From JAAXGX01 sp965221595 (lineage in GTDB: Bacteria; Acidobacteriota; Vicinamibacteria; Vicinamibacterales; UBA8438), in NCBI GenBank assembly GCA_965221595.1, contig OZ244900.1, positions 2,976,001 to 3,040,000 on the forward strand: a stretch of DNA of 64,000 nucleotides. Direction: 5' to 3'. The notes beneath the pieces were generated by a model. The model had not been told where the DNA came from. It made no database searches and saw only the letters and a program-made list of their open reading frames with translations. Position numbers and translations under genes: made by a program. Each line of letters begins with the position of its first letter. Within the stretch, counting starts at the first letter, position 1. This document shows, one piece after another, positions 35,420-45,805 of the stretch.

Positions 35420-36400
35420 ATGCCGACCAGCCTGTCACGACTCGCCCTTTGCGCCGGATGGATTCTGCTAGTTGCCGGCGAGACGACCGAAGTAGCGCGC
35501 GCACAGGAGGCCTCCGCGAGCGGGACGCTGCACCGCCTGACGGTAGGCGGCAACGCCGACCGGGTGGTCGTCGACCTCGCGAGCGACCGCACCATCGGCG
35601 GGCGGCTGCAGACTGTCGGGAACCCGGCCACGCGGCTGTTCGTCGACCTGCCGGGAATCGTGCCGCAGGTGCCGGATGTGACCGACGTCGACCTCGGGGC
35701 GGTGCGCCGCGTACGGGTGGCCCTCAACCGGGCACGTCCGCCGGTTACGCGCGTGGTGCTCGACCTGCGGGAGACAGCCCGCTACAGGCTGGAGCAGGGC
35801 CCGACGCCGCGCGCGATCCGGATTACCGTCGAACCCGATCGGCTGCTGCCTGCCGCGCAGCCGGAACCCCTGCGCGGTGCCGACGCGAGCGGGTCCGACC
35901 GCGGCAGCGCACGGCCTACGCACGGCGCGCCCGGCACGGCTCCCAGTCCGGTCGGGGCCGGCAGCACCGGCGCGCAGCCGGGCTGCGGGTCCGGATGCCG
36001 CCCGGGAGGCGCGGGCGCCGCGCCCTCCGACCCGGGCACGGCCTCGTACGCGGCCTGGTTCGCCGGCGCGGGCCGCGACCTGGCGCGCCTGATCGATCAG
36101 GCGACCGATGCGCGTCCGAGTGCGGCCGGGGATCCTCGTGACGATGAGCGAATGGTGTTCGAATGGAGCGCCCTGCAGGACTACCTGAAGACTGGCGATC
36201 CGCCGCCGCCCCTCGCAGCAGCTCATGCACTGCTGCTCACGGCCGCAGCCGTGGGGCACGCGGCCATGACGATGGCCCGCGAGCACCTGAGCGCCGCCGA
36301 CCTGCAAGCGGCTGTCGCCGGCGCTTCCATGCTCCTGCGGCGGGCCGAGCAGCTCGCCGCACCCGACACCGCCGGGCAGCCGGCCGAGACGGGCCGCTAG
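35420..36400 (+). CDS. Exported AMIN-domain protein
   Basis: 326 residues. Signal peptide (MPTSLSRLALCAGWILLVAG...ARAQ), then an AMIN domain (about 35-145; LHRLTVGGNADRVVVDLASD, LFVDLPGIV, VTRVVLDLRE). A Gly/Pro/Ser linker with two isolated cysteines (GCGSGC) and an alpha-helical C-terminal region follow. AMIN domains localise proteins to septal or polar peptidoglycan or to secretin complexes. No amidase or secretin domain is attached. CGGAGG precedes the ATG. Its TAG overlaps the stop of the convergent DUF4159 gene at CTAG. Confidence 0.8.
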   Translation: MPTSLSRLALCAGWILLVAGETTEVARAQEASASGTLHRLTVGGNADRVVVDLASDRTIGGRLQTVGNPATRLFVDLPGIVPQVPDVTDVDLGAVRRVRVALNRARPPVTRVVLDLRETARYRLEQGPTPRAIRITVEPDRLLPAAQPEPLRGADASGSDRGSARPTHGAPGTAPSPVGAGSTGAQPGCGSGCRPGGAGAAPSDPGTASYAAWFAGAGRDLARLIDQATDARPSAAGDPRDDERMVFEWSALQDYLKTGDPPPPLAAAHALLLTAAAVGHAAMTMAREHLSAADLQAAVAGASMLLRRAEQLAAPDTAGQPAETGR

Positions 36401-37227
36401 TGCATCATCGTATAGAGCAGGACGTTGATTCCCAGCCCGTACCCGTCGGGTGAGAAGCGCTCGAAGAACCTCGGATCCTCGGCCTCCCGCTCCCAGGCGT
36501 CGGCAACGTCCGTGTTGTGCGACATGACCACGAGCAGGCGGCCGTGCTCGTCCGCGATCGCACGAAAGTGCGCTTCCCGGCTGTCGTAGCCGCGCTCCGA
36601 CGTCGTGCGCCCCCCGACGCCGTACCAGAACTGGATGGCCGTGATCTGAGGCACCTCGAGCACATGTGCCTGCGTGCGGAATACGGGGTGGTTCAGCGGC
36701 ACGTCGCGCACCGGATACTGCGAGGGCGGGAGAACGCGCCCGATCTCGCGCTCCCAGTGCACCCAGGCGCGGGACCCCCAGAAGTCGTCGACCCAGAGAA
36801 AACCACCCTTGAGCAGGTACTCCCGCAGCCGCACGACTTCCTCGTTGGTAAAGCCGATCGTGCCGACGTCGGCAGCCATCGTGAACGGGCAGTTGAAGAG
36901 CGCGTCGTCGCTGAAGCGGACGACCCAGTGGTTCGGCTCTCCGCGCTCGTCCAGGCTGACGCGCGCGGTGGTCAGCTCCGAGAACCGGATCATGAGGTTG
37001 ATGCCGGCGTACGGGTAGTCGGTCGACCACCCCATGCCCAGGTGCTCGTAGCGCACGCTGTTGTACATGATCTTGCAGAAGGCGAAGTCGCGGTCGGGCA
37101 GGCTCGGCGGGGGGAAGCGCGCGGGGAAATTGCCCTCCATGAAGCGCCACTGCGCGTGCGCGACCGAGAGGCCGGCGGCTGCACAAACCGCCGCCGCAAG
37201 CAGACGGAACGACCAGCGTCTTGTCAC
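36397..37227 (-). CDS. Exported DUF4159 protein
   Basis: 276 residues with a Sec signal (VTRRWSFRLLAAAVCAAAGLSVAHA). DUF4159 features: FAFCKIMYNSVRYE, LREYLLKGGFLWVDDFWG, and a near C-terminal DGYGLGINVLLYTMMH. The domain is related to a glutamine-amidotransferase-like fold and is common beside MoxR/DUF58 (BatA-type) genes, which are not nearby here. Start taken at GTG 37227 for the signal peptide. Function unknown. Confidence 0.8.
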   Translation of the reverse strand: MTRRWSFRLLAAAVCAAAGLSVAHAQWRFMEGNFPARFPPPSLPDRDFAFCKIMYNSVRYEHLGMGWSTDYPYAGINLMIRFSELTTARVSLDERGEPNHWVVRFSDDALFNCPFTMAADVGTIGFTNEEVVRLREYLLKGGFLWVDDFWGSRAWVHWEREIGRVLPPSQYPVRDVPLNHPVFRTQAHVLEVPQITAIQFWYGVGGRTTSERGYDSREAHFRAIADEHGRLLVVMSHNTDVADAWEREAEDPRFFERFSPDGYGLGINVLLYTMMH

Positions 37228-37253
37228 CCGCCTCTTATAGCACGAAGTCGCCC

Positions 37254-37286
37254 CGGGAGTCTGCGCCGCGGGGCGCAACCCCGTCC
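37254..37286. repeat. short hairpin repeat, copy 2
   Basis: CGGGG-CGCAA-CCCCG (37269-37283) with GGGGCGCAACCCCGTCC nearly identical to copy 1 at 22881; both carry GGGAGT upstream and sit just downstream of a minus-strand stop. Probable repeated terminator. Confidence 0.55.
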
Positions 37287-37294
37287 TCGTCGGG

Positions 37295-38860
37295 TCAGCG
37301 CGCGAGGCCGAAGCCGCGCAGCGTCGCAGGCGGGTCGAGCAGGCCGTAGCCGAACTCGGCGTCGCGCCCGGGTGGTCCGAGATCGACCGCGAAGTACTTG
37401 ATGGCTGCCTCGATGGCGGCCGGGTCCGTAATGCCCTGCGTCATCAGCAGCGCGGCCATGCCCGCCACGTGGGGCGCGGCCGTCGACGTACCGTGCACGC
37501 CGACGATGCGCAGGACGTCGAAGCGTGGCGGGCCGTACTGCTCCGGCGGCAACAGGAACGTCCGGATGGCCCGGGAGTCGAGCGTCTGCTGCAGCACGGC
37601 GCTGCGGCTGTGGCCGGCCGACGGATCGAGGTCCCCGCCGGGCGCGGTGATCTCCACGTAGCGGCCGACGCTCGAGTAGGAGGCCCGCGCGAGCCGGTGG
37701 TTGACCGCGCCGACCGATATGACGCCGTCCAACGCGGCGGCCGACGCCGCCGGATGGATCGGGACGTTGCCGACTCCGAACTCGTTGCCGGCGGCAACGG
37801 CGACAAACGCGCCGCGGTCGACGGCGTAACGCAGGGCGTCCAGGATCAGCGGCGACTCGGACGGCCCCCCGAGACTCAGGTTGATCACCCGCGCCCCATG
37901 CTCCACGGCGTAGCGGACGGCCTCCGCCACCGCCACGTCGCTGGCCCCGCAGCACTCATCAATCGCGCCGAAGATGAAGTCCCACGGACCGCCGAGCACC
38001 TTGAGCGGCATGATCCGCACGTTGAACGCCACGCCGGCCGCGCCGACCCCGTTGTCCGTGAGCTGGCCCACCGTACCCGCCACATGCGTGCCGTGGCCGT
38101 CGAAGTCCAGGGGGTGCTCGTCGCCCCAGACGAAGTCGTACGGGGCCACGAACCGGCCCGCACCGGCCAGATCCGGAGCCGCCGCGAACCGCAGGGTGAC
38201 GCTTCCGAGCGCCGGATAGCGGGTGTCGCCGAGGCGGAACGCCCGGGCGTCGAGGTCGACGTGGCGATCCGCGAAGGCCACCCCGCTGTCGATCACCGCG
38301 ACGACGATCGCGTCGGAGGCGCCGCCGTTGATGTCCCACGCCCGCGCCATGTCGAGGACGGCCAGGTTCCATTGCTGCGCGAAGTACGGATCGTTCGGCA
38401 CGAACAACGGCTGCCGCAGGTAGGAAGCCTGCGCGTACTCGACGTCCGGCCGCGCGGCGAGCGCGCGGGCCACCGCCTCGGGGTCGGCGCCCGGCTCGAG
38501 GTCCAGTACGTCGGCACCCGCAAGGCGCGGGCGCGTCAGCGACCGGACACCGAGCGCCTGCAGGTGCGGCGCTGCGGACTCGGGCGCGGCGTCCGCGCGG
38601 AACTTGACGACGACCTCGCCGGGCACGTAGCGCGGGCGGGCTGGTGGCTCGCCGGGCTCCAGCGTCAAGGTGGGACCGGGTCCGGAACCCTCCACCGCGG
38701 GGTCATGGCCGGCGTCGACCGCCCGCACGGCGGCGGCCCGCACGACGCGCGAGCCGGGACCCGGCGCCTCCCGGCCGAGGCCGGCCGGCCGCAACCCGAG
38801 CAGCAGCACGCCGCACGCCGCGGCCAGGACTGTCAAGTAGGCGCCGGGAACTCGCCGCAC
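37295..38860 (-). CDS. Subtilisin-like (S8) serine protease, exported
   Basis: 521 residues. N-terminal signal/anchor (MRRVPGAYLTVLAAACGVLLLGL), a propeptide-like region (about 77-150), then a complete S8 domain: Asp191 (VVAVIDSGV), His256 (DGHGTHVAG), Asn359 (VAAGNE) and Ser459 (HGTSTAAPHVAG). The propeptide should inhibit until secretion. I use GTG 38860, preceded by GAGG, although a GTG at 38869 adjacent to the upstream stop is possible. Last gene of a three-gene run with the OMP and Rsm22-like genes. Confidence 0.9.
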   Translation of the reverse strand: MRRVPGAYLTVLAAACGVLLLGLRPAGLGREAPGPGSRVVRAAAVRAVDAGHDPAVEGSGPGPTLTLEPGEPPARPRYVPGEVVVKFRADAAPESAAPHLQALGVRSLTRPRLAGADVLDLEPGADPEAVARALAARPDVEYAQASYLRQPLFVPNDPYFAQQWNLAVLDMARAWDINGGASDAIVVAVIDSGVAFADRHVDLDARAFRLGDTRYPALGSVTLRFAAAPDLAGAGRFVAPYDFVWGDEHPLDFDGHGTHVAGTVGQLTDNGVGAAGVAFNVRIMPLKVLGGPWDFIFGAIDECCGASDVAVAEAVRYAVEHGARVINLSLGGPSESPLILDALRYAVDRGAFVAVAAGNEFGVGNVPIHPAASAAALDGVISVGAVNHRLARASYSSVGRYVEITAPGGDLDPSAGHSRSAVLQQTLDSRAIRTFLLPPEQYGPPRFDVLRIVGVHGTSTAAPHVAGMAALLMTQGITDPAAIEAAIKYFAVDLGPPGRDAEFGYGLLDPPATLRGFGLAR

Positions 38861-38870
38861 GCCAGACACC

Positions 38871-39599
38871 TCAGTAGCCCACCGACAGCTTGACCCGCAA
38901 TGTGAGACCTCCGAGGTCGGTCTCGCCGAACACCGCGGGGGCGCCGCCTGCTCCGAGCGCGCCCGGCACCCAGGTCCACTGTCCCTCGCCGGCGAGCCAC
39001 AGCCAGGACCGCAGCGGCGCCTCGACGCCCCCCAGGACGTGGTAGCTGCGGTGCGTCTGCCGTACCTCGTCGTCATAGGGCGAGTCGCGCGGCGGCACGA
39101 CTGCCTCCGCGGGAACGTCGGGGGAGCCGCCGCCGCGGGGTCCGAACGGAGCCGACTCGGCGAAACGGTGCACGCCGAGGCCGCCGCCCGCGTAGCCGGC
39201 CAGCCGCCAGGCACCCCGCGGGGTCATCCGGTAGCCGGCCGTGACCTGCACGGGCATTATCGTGATCCGGTTGGGGATGCCCAGGTCGAACACCCGGTCC
39301 TCGAAAACGAACACCCGCCGGCCGACCGCCGCATAGCGCTCGACGCTCCCCTCGACAAACAGGCGGGCAATGCCGAGCCGGCCGCCGCCGCCGTAGACGG
39401 CGCCGCCGGGGCGGCCGGTGACGGCCGCAAAGCTCTCGTCCGCCGCGAACCGCAGCAGGCCGGCCTGCACGAAGCCGCGCGCTGTCACCTGTCCCGCGGC
39501 CGGTGCAGCCGCGAACGTGCCGCAGACGATGACCACGGCACAGATTCCGGCGCGCCGGCTGCCGGCCGGCCCGGCGCCGGGAGGTCGACGCAGGCTCAC
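38871..39599 (-). CDS. Outer-membrane beta-barrel protein
   Basis: 242 residues with an N-terminal signal (GICAVVIVCGTFAAAPAAGQ) and alternating aromatic/polar strands (RLFVEGSVERYA, VQVTAGYRMTP, WLWLAGEGQWTWVP), ending GLTLRVKLSVGY with a C-terminal aromatic residue as barrel proteins do. Probably an 8-strand porin-like protein; function unknown. Start GTG overlaps the stop of the Rsm22-like gene (GTGA), and its stop nearly abuts the protease gene. Confidence 0.7.
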   Translation of the reverse strand: MSLRRPPGAGPAGSRRAGICAVVIVCGTFAAAPAAGQVTARGFVQAGLLRFAADESFAAVTGRPGGAVYGGGGRLGIARLFVEGSVERYAAVGRRVFVFEDRVFDLGIPNRITIMPVQVTAGYRMTPRGAWRLAGYAGGGLGVHRFAESAPFGPRGGGSPDVPAEAVVPPRDSPYDDEVRQTHRSYHVLGGVEAPLRSWLWLAGEGQWTWVPGALGAGGAPAVFGETDLGGLTLRVKLSVGY

Positions 39600-40606
39600 G
39601 CCGTCCCGTCCCGCTCCACGGACTGCCAGGCGTCGCCCCAGCGGGTCTTGCGGGCCGCACGGTAGTCGCCGCGCCGGGTGCGCTCCACCGTTTCGTCGTG
39701 CAGGCCGTCCGGCCGGCAGACGCGCAGAGTCACGCGCCCGGGCGCCAACCGGGGACGGCGGACCACCCGCGCGGGCGCCGGCGTGCCGGCGCCGCGCACC
39801 GCCACGACGTAGGCGTACTTCTCGTCCTCGTAGGCCAGCGCGCCCCGCTTCAGGCCCCGCTGCAGGGCGCTACGGTTGAGCCGCGCGGCGAAGTGACACC
39901 AATCGTCCGCCGGCAACGGGCAGGCCGCGGCGTGCGGGCACGGCGCGACGATGCGGGCACCCGCCGCAATCAGCCGGGCGCGCGCCTCCAGGACGCGGCG
40001 GAACCCGGCCGCCGAGCCCGGCTCGACGATCGCGAACGCGCCGCGCGACGCACGCCACCCGTCGTCCACCACCTGCCGGCGGCGCGCGGCGTCCAGCTCG
40101 CCGAGCAGATAGCCGGCCACCACCAGATCGTGCGCCGGCGCGGCCGCAACGCGACTGCTGTCGCCGGTCCACCAGACGGTGTCCACCCGCGCCGCCGGCG
40201 CCGCCCCCCGCAGCAGGCGGGTGCCCAGCGCCACCATGGCCGGATCCGGCTCGATCAGCGTGGCGCGGCGCAGCTCGTCCAGCTCCGACCACGCGGCCCA
40301 CAGACAGGTCGCCGGGCCGGACCCGATGTCGAGCAGGCTCTCCACACGCAGCGCGGGACAGCGGAGGCGGAACTCCCGCAGGACCGTCGCCGCGGCACGA
40401 TAGGTCGCCGGCATCCGCGCGGCCGCATAGGCGAGCCGATCGATGTCGTGCCCGGTGGTGGCGGGCCGGGGAGGGCAACCACGATACGCGGCCGATACAC
40501 GCTCGGCAGCCGCCCGCAGCGCGTTGAGGCCGACGCCCCGAACGGCTTCGTCGACGGCCCGGCGGAGCTCGGGGGGCGGCAAACGATCGGCAATCACGTG
40601 GTCCAT
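39596..40606 (-). CDS. Rsm22/METTL17-like small-ribosomal-subunit methyltransferase family protein
   Basis: 336 residues. Class I methyltransferase motif LLDIGSGPATCLWAAWSE at 91-108 and the family-specific cysteine cluster PCPHAAACPLPADDWCHF (Cys223, Cys229, Cys237). In mitochondrial METTL17 the corresponding cysteines hold an iron-sulfur cluster required for small-subunit assembly. The bacterial homologues are presumed ribosome-associated. First gene of the run that continues with an outer-membrane protein and a subtilase, an odd combination. Confidence 0.82.
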   Translation of the reverse strand: MDHVIADRLPPPELRRAVDEAVRGVGLNALRAAAERVSAAYRGCPPRPATTGHDIDRLAYAAARMPATYRAAATVLREFRLRCPALRVESLLDIGSGPATCLWAAWSELDELRRATLIEPDPAMVALGTRLLRGAAPAARVDTVWWTGDSSRVAAAPAHDLVVAGYLLGELDAARRRQVVDDGWRASRGAFAIVEPGSAAGFRRVLEARARLIAAGARIVAPCPHAAACPLPADDWCHFAARLNRSALQRGLKRGALAYEDEKYAYVVAVRGAGTPAPARVVRRPRLAPGRVTLRVCRPDGLHDETVERTRRGDYRAARKTRWGDAWQSVERDGTA

Positions 40607-40693
40607 CAGCCTTCGGGCGCGCTGCCGACCGCTACCCGCACACAGCGGGTACTCCTTTCACCGGCTGCCAAGGCTCTCCGCCGAGGCGGCCGG

Positions 40694-42673
<1,980 letters not shown>

Positions 42674-42707
42674 CTCAATTCCTCCCGTCAGGTGATGATA
42701 AGGGATT

Positions 42708-43139
42708 TCAGGCATCCCGCGGCGCGGTCGAAGCCGCCGGCAAGCGCTTGACTATCCCGCTGTAGGTGAGCAGCACGCGGCCGCCGGCGACGAGCTGTCC
42801 GCGCACGAAGGCGAGCGACCGTGTGCGGCGCACCACCTCACCGGATGCCTCGATCAGGTCGCCCGGCACGCCGGCCGCAACGAACTCGTTGTGGCACGAC
42901 ACCGTGACGCAGCGCTCGCCCGGCTGATCCCACACCGCGGTAAGACACAGCGCAAAGTCGGCAAACGTCATCAGGATGCCGCCGTGGAGCGTCCCGCCCG
43001 TGTTGCGGTGGCGCGCGTCGGCCTGGAAGGCGAAGCAGATCCTGCCGTCCTCGACCTTGTAGCCGAACGGTCCGACGAGGTCCTCGAACGGATCGTCGTA
43101 CTCGTACGGACGGTAGCCGGGCGGCAGCGGCGGCGTCAT
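42708..43139 (-). CDS. PaaI-type hotdog-fold thioesterase
   Basis: 143 residues. The hotdog signature RHRNTGGTLHGGILMTFADFALCLTAVW carries the substrate-binding HGG turn and an acidic residue on the following helix. CHNEFVAAGVPGDLIEASGEVVRRTRSLAFVRGQL is typical of the 4HBT/PaaI group. Hydrolyses acyl- or aryl-CoA thioesters in the cytosol. Lies 34 bp upstream of the quinoprotein gene on the same strand. Confidence 0.82.
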   Translation of the reverse strand: MTPPLPPGYRPYEYDDPFEDLVGPFGYKVEDGRICFAFQADARHRNTGGTLHGGILMTFADFALCLTAVWDQPGERCVTVSCHNEFVAAGVPGDLIEASGEVVRRTRSLAFVRGQLVAGGRVLLTYSGIVKRLPAASTAPRDA

Positions 43140-43189
43140 CGGCGAGTCACGCCTCTCGGACCCAGGTTGGCGAAAGCGCCGGTGGCATC

Positions 43190-44143
43190 TCAGAACAGGG
43201 CCGGCAGCGAGACCAGACCGACGGTGTAGAGCGCGTACAGCATGAGCAGCGCGATCCCGGCGCCGCGGCGGACGATCCCGAACCTCAGCACCGCGCCGAC
43301 GATGGCAAGAAAGAAGATGCCGAGCCAGGGAAATCCGTAGCGCTGGCTGAACGGGTCGAGCACGAGCGGCTGGATGGTGCCCGAGAGGCCGACGATGAGG
43401 AAGAGATTCAGCACGTTGGCGCCGACGATGTTCCCGAGCGACAGGTCGGGCACCCCCTTGCGCGCCGCGGTGACGCCCGTCACGAGCTCCGGCAAGGAGG
43501 TGCCGATGGCGATAATCGAGAAGCCGATGATTGCCGAAGGCACGCCGAGCGCCGCCGCCAGGTCCTGGCCCGAGGTGACCAGCAGGCGGCTGCCGAGCAG
43601 AACGCAGCCCCCCCCGACGGCGAACCAACCGACCGCCCCGCCCAGTCCCTCCACAGCCTCCGTGTCCGCCGTTTCCGGCCCGGCACGCCGCCGGGCGCGC
43701 AGGATGCCGGCTAGATCCCAGGCCAGATAGGCCGCCGCCCCGGCCAGCAGCAGGACGCCGTACACCCACTCCATCGACCGGTCCCAGGAGAACGCCACGA
43801 CGAGGACGCCGCCGGCGACCATCCAACCGGCGCGCCGGATGAAATCGGCCCGGTCGACTTCCACCGGCATGATGAGCGCCACCGTCCCGACGATCAGGCC
43901 GATGTTGCAGATGCAGGAGCCCACTGCGTTGCCCAGCGCGATGCCCGAATCGTCCATCCACGCGGCGGTGGCCGACACGACGAGCTCGGGTGCCGTGGTG
44001 GCCAGGCTCACCAGCGTGCCGCCGATGACGAAGCGCGGGATACGGAGCGCCCGCCCGATCTGGATGCTGGAGTCGACGAACAGGTCGCCGCCCTTCGCCA
44101 CGAAGGCGAACCCGACGGCGATCAACAGGATATCGGCGAGCAA
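43190..44143 (-). CDS. Calcium/sodium antiporter (CaCA, YrbG-like)
   Basis: 317 residues, about ten membrane helices. Both alpha-repeats are present: GGTLVSLATTAPELVVS with LGNAVGSCICNIGLI, and IIAIGTSLPELVTGV with LGNIVGANVLNLFLI. The ion-coordinating acidic residues (APEL, LPEL) are kept. Exports Ca2+ or exchanges Na+. The start is a TTG (frame MLADILLIAVGFAFVAKGGD), matching the family N-terminus; no ribosome site is obvious. Follows the NicO-like gene after 16 bp. Confidence 0.9.
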   Translation of the reverse strand: MLADILLIAVGFAFVAKGGDLFVDSSIQIGRALRIPRFVIGGTLVSLATTAPELVVSATAAWMDDSGIALGNAVGSCICNIGLIVGTVALIMPVEVDRADFIRRAGWMVAGGVLVVAFSWDRSMEWVYGVLLLAGAAAYLAWDLAGILRARRRAGPETADTEAVEGLGGAVGWFAVGGGCVLLGSRLLVTSGQDLAAALGVPSAIIGFSIIAIGTSLPELVTGVTAARKGVPDLSLGNIVGANVLNLFLIVGLSGTIQPLVLDPFSQRYGFPWLGIFFLAIVGAVLRFGIVRRGAGIALLMLYALYTVGLVSLPALF

Positions 44144-44159
44144 GTTCGCTACCCCTCCC

Positions 44160-44816
44160 CTACAACCCGAGCCAGAGCACGGCCGCGCCGCTCGCGGCGA
44201 CGACGAGACCGGCTGCGACGTGAGCGTGGCGACCGCTGCGGCCAGCGCCGATCAGGGCCACCCCGCGATGAGCGGCGGCGACCGCGGCCAGCATGACCGC
44301 GACCGTCAGCAGGCCGAAGACGCCGACGACAGCGGCCACGGCCAACCAGTCGCCGCCTACTCCGGGCACGACCATGAGCGGGATGAGCGGCTCGCACGGG
44401 CCGAGGACGAATACGATGAAGAGCGCCCAGGGCGTGAGGTCCGCGCCGCCCGTCGGGCCGCGCTCCGCCTGCGCGCGCGCCCGCGGGCGGAGCGCCCACG
44501 CGGCATACGCCAGGCCGAAGCCGAACAGCAGCGCCGCGGCCAGCTCGCCGCGCGCCGATTCGAGCCAGACCAGCGCGTCGGTCGCGATGCCCAGACCGAT
44601 GCCGATCGCCCCGATCGCGACGGACGACGCCACGTGCCCGGCGCCGCATGCCGCGGTCACCAGCAGGGTGCGGCCGAGCGTCCAGCCGCGGGCGCGCCCG
44701 AGCGCCACGAACGGGAGCGAATGGTCCAGTCCGAGGAGCGCGTGGACGACGGCCAGCGAGGCGGTCGTACCCAGGAGGAGCGTCGCGGCGTGGAACGGCT
44801 CGGGCATCGGCGGCAC
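44160..44816 (-). CDS. NicO/UreH-like membrane protein, possible nickel permease
   Basis: 218 residues, six hydrophobic helices. HALLGLDHSLPFVALGRARGW carries the HX4-5DH-type metal motif of NicO/UreH/TauE-like proteins, and CGAGHVASS in the next helix holds another conserved histidine. PLIPLMVVPG is the second signature. Metal (Ni/Co) transport is inferred. It is divergent, with 56 bp between starts, from larE, whose product builds a nickel-pincer cofactor; that neighbour makes nickel the more attractive substrate. Confidence 0.65.
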   Translation of the reverse strand: MPPMPEPFHAATLLLGTTASLAVVHALLGLDHSLPFVALGRARGWTLGRTLLVTAACGAGHVASSVAIGAIGIGLGIATDALVWLESARGELAAALLFGFGLAYAAWALRPRARAQAERGPTGGADLTPWALFIVFVLGPCEPLIPLMVVPGVGGDWLAVAAVVGVFGLLTVAVMLAAVAAAHRGVALIGAGRSGRHAHVAAGLVVAASGAAVLWLGL

Positions 44817-44872
44817 GCAACACGTGCGGCACGGGGCTGCACGCTAGACTATCGTCAGGGTCGTTCTACAGA

Positions 44873-45796
44873 ATGTTCGAGCGACCGATTATTATGACGC
44901 CTCCGGACGCGAAGGTCACTCGGCTGCGCGCGCTGCTCGCCGATCTCAAGCGCGTGGTCGTGTGCTTCTCCGGCGGCGTCGACTCCACGTATCTGCTGGC
45001 CGAGGCAGTCGGCGTGCTCGGCACGCGGGCAGTCGCGTTGACGGCCGTCTCCCCCAGCCTCGCGCCCGAGGAAGGCGCCGCCGCGCGGCAGCTGGCCCGC
45101 GCACTCGGCGCGCGGCATCTGCTCGTCGACACCTACGAGCTCGACGATCCGCGCTACGCGGCAAACCCGGTGAACCGCTGCTACTTCTGCAAGACAGAGG
45201 TGTACAGTCGGGCGGTGGCCGAGGCCCGCAAGCTGGGCGCGGCGCACGTCCTCGACGGCTTCAACCGCGACGACCGCGCCGACTGGCGGCCTGGGCGCCA
45301 GGCCGCGCGCGAGCTCGCCGTGCGTTCGCCGCTCGACGAGACCGGCTTCACGAAGGCCGACGTCCGAGCGGCGGCCCGGCGGCTGGATCTGCCGGTCTGG
45401 AACAAGCCGGCGTTGGCCTGTCTGTCGAGCCGCTTCCCGTACGGGACCCCGGTGACGCCGGAGGGGTTGACCCGGGTGGCGCGCTGCGAGCGCGTGCTGC
45501 GTGCACACGGCTTCGCCGTCTGCCGCGTGCGCCACTTCGGGCCGCGGGCGCGCATCGAGGTGGCACCGGCGGAGGTGGCCAGGCTGCGCGACCCCGCGCT
45601 CCTGGCCGAGGTCACCGCCCGCTTCCGGGCCGCCGGCTTCGACACGGTCGATGTCGACCCCGACGGGTACCGCCCGGGCGCGCTGAACGAGGTCGCGCCC
45701 GCCGAACGGGTCCCGGCCGACCGCTCCACGAACCGTCGTCGGCCGGCCGGACCGGCGCGCCGACCGACCCCGCGGGCGGCCCCGTTCCAGGTCTAG
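44873..45796 (+). CDS. larE: LarE, ATP-dependent sacrificial sulfur transferase
   Basis: 307 residues. PP-loop ATPase motif SGGVDS (33-38), NRCYFCKTEVY, DGFNRDDRADWRPGRQAARE and KPALACLSSRFPYG. The cysteine in ACLSSR (Cys183 here) corresponds to the residue that donates its sulfur in Lactobacillus LarE, so this is the single-cysteine sacrificial type. It inserts sulfur into the nickel-pincer nucleotide precursor; larB and larC are not in the window. An in-frame ATG at 44894 is an equally reasonable start. The C-terminus carries an Arg/Pro tail. Confidence 0.9.
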   Translation: MFERPIIMTPPDAKVTRLRALLADLKRVVVCFSGGVDSTYLLAEAVGVLGTRAVALTAVSPSLAPEEGAAARQLARALGARHLLVDTYELDDPRYAANPVNRCYFCKTEVYSRAVAEARKLGAAHVLDGFNRDDRADWRPGRQAARELAVRSPLDETGFTKADVRAAARRLDLPVWNKPALACLSSRFPYGTPVTPEGLTRVARCERVLRAHGFAVCRVRHFGPRARIEVAPAEVARLRDPALLAEVTARFRAAGFDTVDVDPDGYRPGALNEVAPAERVPADRSTNRRRPAGPARRPTPRAAPFQV

Positions 45797-45805
45797 CCAG
45801 CCAGG

